Below are positions 53,443-55,637 of a DNA stretch of 55,637 bases, one piece after another (position 1 is the first letter of the stretch; each line of letters starts with the position of its first letter). The translations under genes and the position numbers were made by a program. The notes under the pieces were generated by a model, which was given only the letters and a program-made list of their open reading frames with translations, made no database searches and was not told the origin of the DNA. Where the stretch lies: positions 1-55,637 of the forward strand of contig NZ_JAQFIP010000018.1 in assembly GCF_029504735.1 (NCBI RefSeq), given 5' to 3'. The DNA is from Ereboglobus sp. PH5-10 (GTDB lineage: Bacteria > Verrucomicrobiota > Verrucomicrobiia > Opitutales > Opitutaceae).

Positions 53443-55500
53443 CTACTTTAACACTTCGGCGAGCTTGCCGGCGGCTTTGCCGCCGCCCATGGCGAAGTCG
53501 GGTTTGCCGCCGCCTTTGCCGTCCAATTTTGCGCAGAGTTCGGCGACGAGTTTGCCGGCTTGATGGCCGGCTTTGTTCGCGGCGGGGGAGCAGAAGACAA
53601 CCACGGATACTTTTTCAGGGCCGAAGGCGGCGCCGAGTTTCACCACGCCTTCGCCGAGTTTGCTCAGCACTTGGCTGCCGATGCTGCGGAGGGCGTCGGG
53701 CGTGGGGGCCTCGACAACGGCGGTGACGTGCTTGAGGCCGTCGGCGAGCGCGGTGGCTTTCGCTGCGAGGTCGGCGGCGAGGCTGGCGGCGGCGCGTTGT
53801 TCGTGGAGTTTGAGTTTCTTTTCCGTCTCGGTTTTGTGCGCGAGAAGGGTGTCGAATTTGTGGAGGAGGTCTTGCGGGCCGGCTTGGATGCGGGCGCCGA
53901 TTTCCTTGAGGAGCGTTTCGTGGTCGGAGGCGAGCGCGTAGGCGTGGAGGCCGGTGACGGCTTCAATGCGGCGCGTGCCGGCGGCGATGGCGCTTTCGAC
54001 GGTGATTTTGAGGAGGCCGAGTTCGCCGGTGGCTGCGGTGTGCGTGCCGCCGCACAGTTCCATCGAGTAGCCGTCGAGTTTGCCGGGCGTGCCGCCGATT
54101 TGGACGACGCGGACGCGGTCGCCGTATTTGTCGCCAAAGAACTGGTTGATGTCCTTGCGGGCGGCGATGTCGGCGTGCGCGACTTCGGTGGCGCTCACGG
54201 TGGCGTTTTCGATGATGCGCTGGTTGACGAGGGTTTCGATTTGGCGGAGCTGGTCGGGCTTGACTTGCTCGAAGTGCGCGAAGTCGAAGCGGAGGTAGCC
54301 GGGGTTGACGGAGGAGCCGGCCTGGCGGACGTGCGCGCCGAGCACTTCGCGGAGCGCCCAGTGGAGGAGGTGCGTGGCGGTGTGGTGGCGCTGGATCGCG
54401 CGGCGGCGGACGATGTCGGGGGAAAGGCTGAAGGGCTGAAGGACTGAGGGGCTGAGGGCGGCGGCTTCGGCGGGGTTGGCGAGTTCGTGGAGGTGGCGGC
54501 CGGATTTGTCCTTGATGGTGTTGGCGATGGCGTGGGTTTTGCCGTTGATGGAGACGGTGCCGGTATCGCCGACTTGTCCGCCCATTTCGGCGTAGAAGGG
54601 CGTGCGGTCGAAGACGAGACAGGCGCGTCCGTCGGAGACGGTGATGATTTCTACGAGGCTGGCGGTTTGCGGTTCGGGCTCGGCGTTGTATTGCGTGTGC
54701 GTGTAGTCGAAGCCGGTGAAGAGGGTGGGAGCGGCGGTGGCGCCGTCGTTTTCGTTTTCGGTGACGGTGATAATTTCCTTTTTCTGCGCGGCGCGGGCGC
54801 GGGCGCGCTGGGCTTCCATTTCTTTTTCGAAGCCGGCGGTGTCAACGGCGAGGCCGCGTTCGGCGGCGAGGAGTTCTGTCATGTCGAGGGGGAAGCCGTA
54901 GGTGTCGTAGAGTTCGAAGGCGGCTTTGCCGGGGATGATGCCTTGGGGAGCGCACGCGTCTCGCGTGCCTGTTTCGGCGTCCCGCCGAAACTCCGACGAT
55001 TGCTGGTCGGGCGTCCAAACATAGGGATATTCCGCATCGGGCCCGACGAGGTTGTCGCGGCGCGGGTTTTCGAGTGTGTATTTGAATTTTTCCTGAAGAT
55101 CGGACTCGGAACGTATGAGGCGATCGTAGCTTTCCTTGTCCCATACAGGACCGCTCGCATTTGTGAGTTTGTTGATTTGGTGTGCGGTGAAGGATTTTAT
55201 CGAGTGGAGGATATCGGTAAGCGCGTGGAATTCCGTTTTCCCCTCGGGGGTTTGTCCTTTGGGTTGCGGCTCAATGAGAAGGTGAACATGGTCCGGCATC
55301 ACGCACGCGATGTAGAGATGATAGCGGTTTTCGTTGTGGCCGAAAATCAGGCTGTCGAGGACGACGCGTTTCGCGGCGTCGGTGAGCGGGGCGCGTTTGT
55401 GCGTTGAGAAGGTGATGTGGTATTTTCCCCAAGGGCGCTCGAAGTGGGGGAGATTACGCTTGGTGTAGCGGACGTCGCGAGGGGCGGCGATGGCGGAAGT
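53443..55500 (-). CDS. alaS: RAYT transposase fused in frame to the C-terminal half of alanyl-tRNA synthetase
   Basis: One frame, open from the contig-end junk at 55500 to the stop at 53443 (~686 codons). About 55500-54995 reads as a REP-associated tyrosine transposase. A hairpin pair (54952-54991) translates as RRDAETGTRDACAPQG. From ~54942 the frame is AlaRS from just before the editing domain: GKAAFELYDTYGFPLDMTEL, the zinc/editing motif HHTATHLLH, CGGTHTAATGELGLLKI, then the C-Ala domain ending MGGGKAAGKLAEVLK. The catalytic and tRNA-recognition N-terminal half (~350-400 residues) would lie beyond the edge, if present. alaS is essential, so the insert may be tolerated in a linker, or a second alaS exists, or the contig end is misassembled. 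AlaRS identity of the C-terminal part is firm; the state of the whole gene is open. Confidence 0.8.
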   Translation of the reverse strand, partial: TSAIAAPRDVRYTKRNLPHFERPWGKYHITFSTHKRAPLTDAAKRVVLDSLIFGHNENRYHLYIACVMPDHVHLLIEPQPKGQTPEGKTEFHALTDILHSIKSFTAHQINKLTNASGPVWDKESYDRLIRSESDLQEKFKYTLENPRRDNLVGPDAEYPYVWTPDQQSSEFRRDAETGTRDACAPQGIIPGKAAFELYDTYGFPLDMTELLAAERGLAVDTAGFEKEMEAQRARARAAQKKEIITVTENENDGATAAPTLFTGFDYTHTQYNAEPEPQTASLVEIITVSDGRACLVFDRTPFYAEMGGQVGDTGTVSINGKTHAIANTIKDKSGRHLHELANPAEAAALSPSVLQPFSLSPDIVRRRAIQRHHTATHLLHWALREVLGAHVRQAGSSVNPGYLRFDFAHFEQVKPDQLRQIETLVNQRIIENATVSATEVAHADIAARKDINQFFGDKYGDRVRVVQIGGTPGKLDGYSMELCGGTHTAATGELGLLKITVESAIAAGTRRIEAVTGLHAYALASDHETLLKEIGARIQAGPQDLLHKFDTLLAHKTETEKKLKLHEQRAAASLAADLAAKATALADGLKHVTAVVEAPTPDALRSIGSQVLSKLGEGVVKLGAAFGPEKVSVVVFCSPAANKAGHQAGKLVAELCAKLDGKGGGKPDFAMGGGKAAGKLAEVLK
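54427..54458. repeat. Four tandem octamers inside the AlaRS coding region
   Basis: Consensus GCTGAAGG or GCTGAGGG, four units in a row. They encode a short low-complexity insert (ALSPSVLQPFSLSPD) just ahead of the HHTATHLLH editing motif, where other AlaRS have a short turn. Confidence 0.7.
54952..54991. repeat. REP hairpin pair at the RAYT-AlaRS junction
   Basis: GCACGCG-TCT-CGCGTGC (54952-54968) and GTTTCGGCG-TCC-CGCCGAAAC (54971-54991), both perfect with 3-base loops. They lie exactly between the transposase part and the synthetase part and are read through in frame. Confidence 0.75.
54995..55500 (-). mobile_element. REP-associated tyrosine transposase (RAYT) domain
   Basis: Translation upstream and downstream of the GTG at 55302 gives a nearly complete Y1-transposase: RNLPHFERPWGKYHITFSTH near the start, the HUH motif in ACVMPDHVHLLIEP, the catalytic-tyrosine region GPVWDKESYDRLIRSESDLQ and the typical end FKYTLENPRRDNLVGPDAEY. 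These enzymes nick and join DNA at REP hairpins, in single-stranded form. Normally they are free-standing single-copy genes of ~170-250 codons. Here there is no stop codon after the end, and translation continues into AlaRS. The first residues are cut off by the low-quality contig end, so the native start is not visible. Confidence 0.85.
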
Positions 55501-55637
55501 GGGGGGGGGGGGGGCCCCCCCCCCCCCCCCCCGGGGGGGGGGGGGGGCGGGGGGGGGGGGGGGGGGGGTTTTTTTTTTGTTTGGGGGGGGGTGGGGTTTT
55601 GGGGAGTTTTTTTGTTTGTTGTGGGGTTTTTTTTTTT
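55501..55637. other. Low-quality contig end (homopolymer runs)
   Basis: Long runs of G, C and T with almost no information. They do not look like biological sequence and are probably a basecalling or assembly artefact. Nothing should be annotated here, and joins close to this point deserve caution. Confidence 0.85.

Overview
This window is GC-rich bacterial chromosome. Giant autotransporter and InlB-type repeat proteins, a coding-dense type II secretion/type IV pilus-like gene run, uronate-polysaccharide enzymes and REP/RAYT elements together suggest a member of the Verrucomicrobiota, probably close to Opitutaceae. This is inferred from protein style; no rRNA or other phylogenetic marker is present to confirm it. 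The right edge (55501-55637) is homopolymer-rich junk and looks like a contig end.

Layout. Positions 1-37120 are one long run of minus-strand genes. Reading in the direction of transcription (37120 down to 1) they are: a PilT-like ATPase, a secretin with an 18-glycine tract, a GspE/PilB ATPase, a major-pilin-like prepilin, a GspL/PilM-N-like protein, a GspM/PilO-like protein, a proline-rich periplasmic coiled-coil protein, a block of three overlapping frames (including a membrane coiled-coil protein), a PilP/GspC-like protein, a GspF/PilC platform protein and a second, larger prepilin. Then come a 4-repeat InlB-like protein, a giant protein of about 4380 residues with about 45 InlB-like repeats, a small membrane protein, an OmcB/DUF11-type surface protein, a metzincin protease with a GlyGly-CTERM-like tail, and the N-terminal 1980 codons of a giant autotransporter whose barrel lies beyond the left edge. 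The simplest reading is a secretion/pilus machine followed by a set of large secreted or surface-displayed proteins, some of which may be its substrates.

Positions 37121-44878 hold housekeeping and metabolic genes: a Tat-exported metallo-beta-lactamase-fold hydrolase, a thymidine phosphorylase with a clear terminator, a DUF4886/SGNH-like protein, guanylate kinase with a membrane protein gene before it, tRNA-Gly(GCC) and a cardiolipin synthase. Positions 44939-51185 are a minus-strand group: prolyl oligopeptidase, EamA transporter, small lipoprotein, alginate-lyase-family enzyme and GH88 unsaturated uronyl hydrolase. The last two fit breakdown of a uronic-acid polysaccharide. A hypothetical exported helical protein follows on the plus strand.

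The most unusual object is at the right end (53443-55500, minus). The C-terminal half of alanyl-tRNA synthetase (editing and C-Ala domains) is in frame with an essentially complete REP-associated tyrosine transposase (RAYT), with a pair of perfect hairpins at the junction. Several other REP-like palindromes occur in the window, one pair inside the 5' coding region of the PilP/GspC-like gene.
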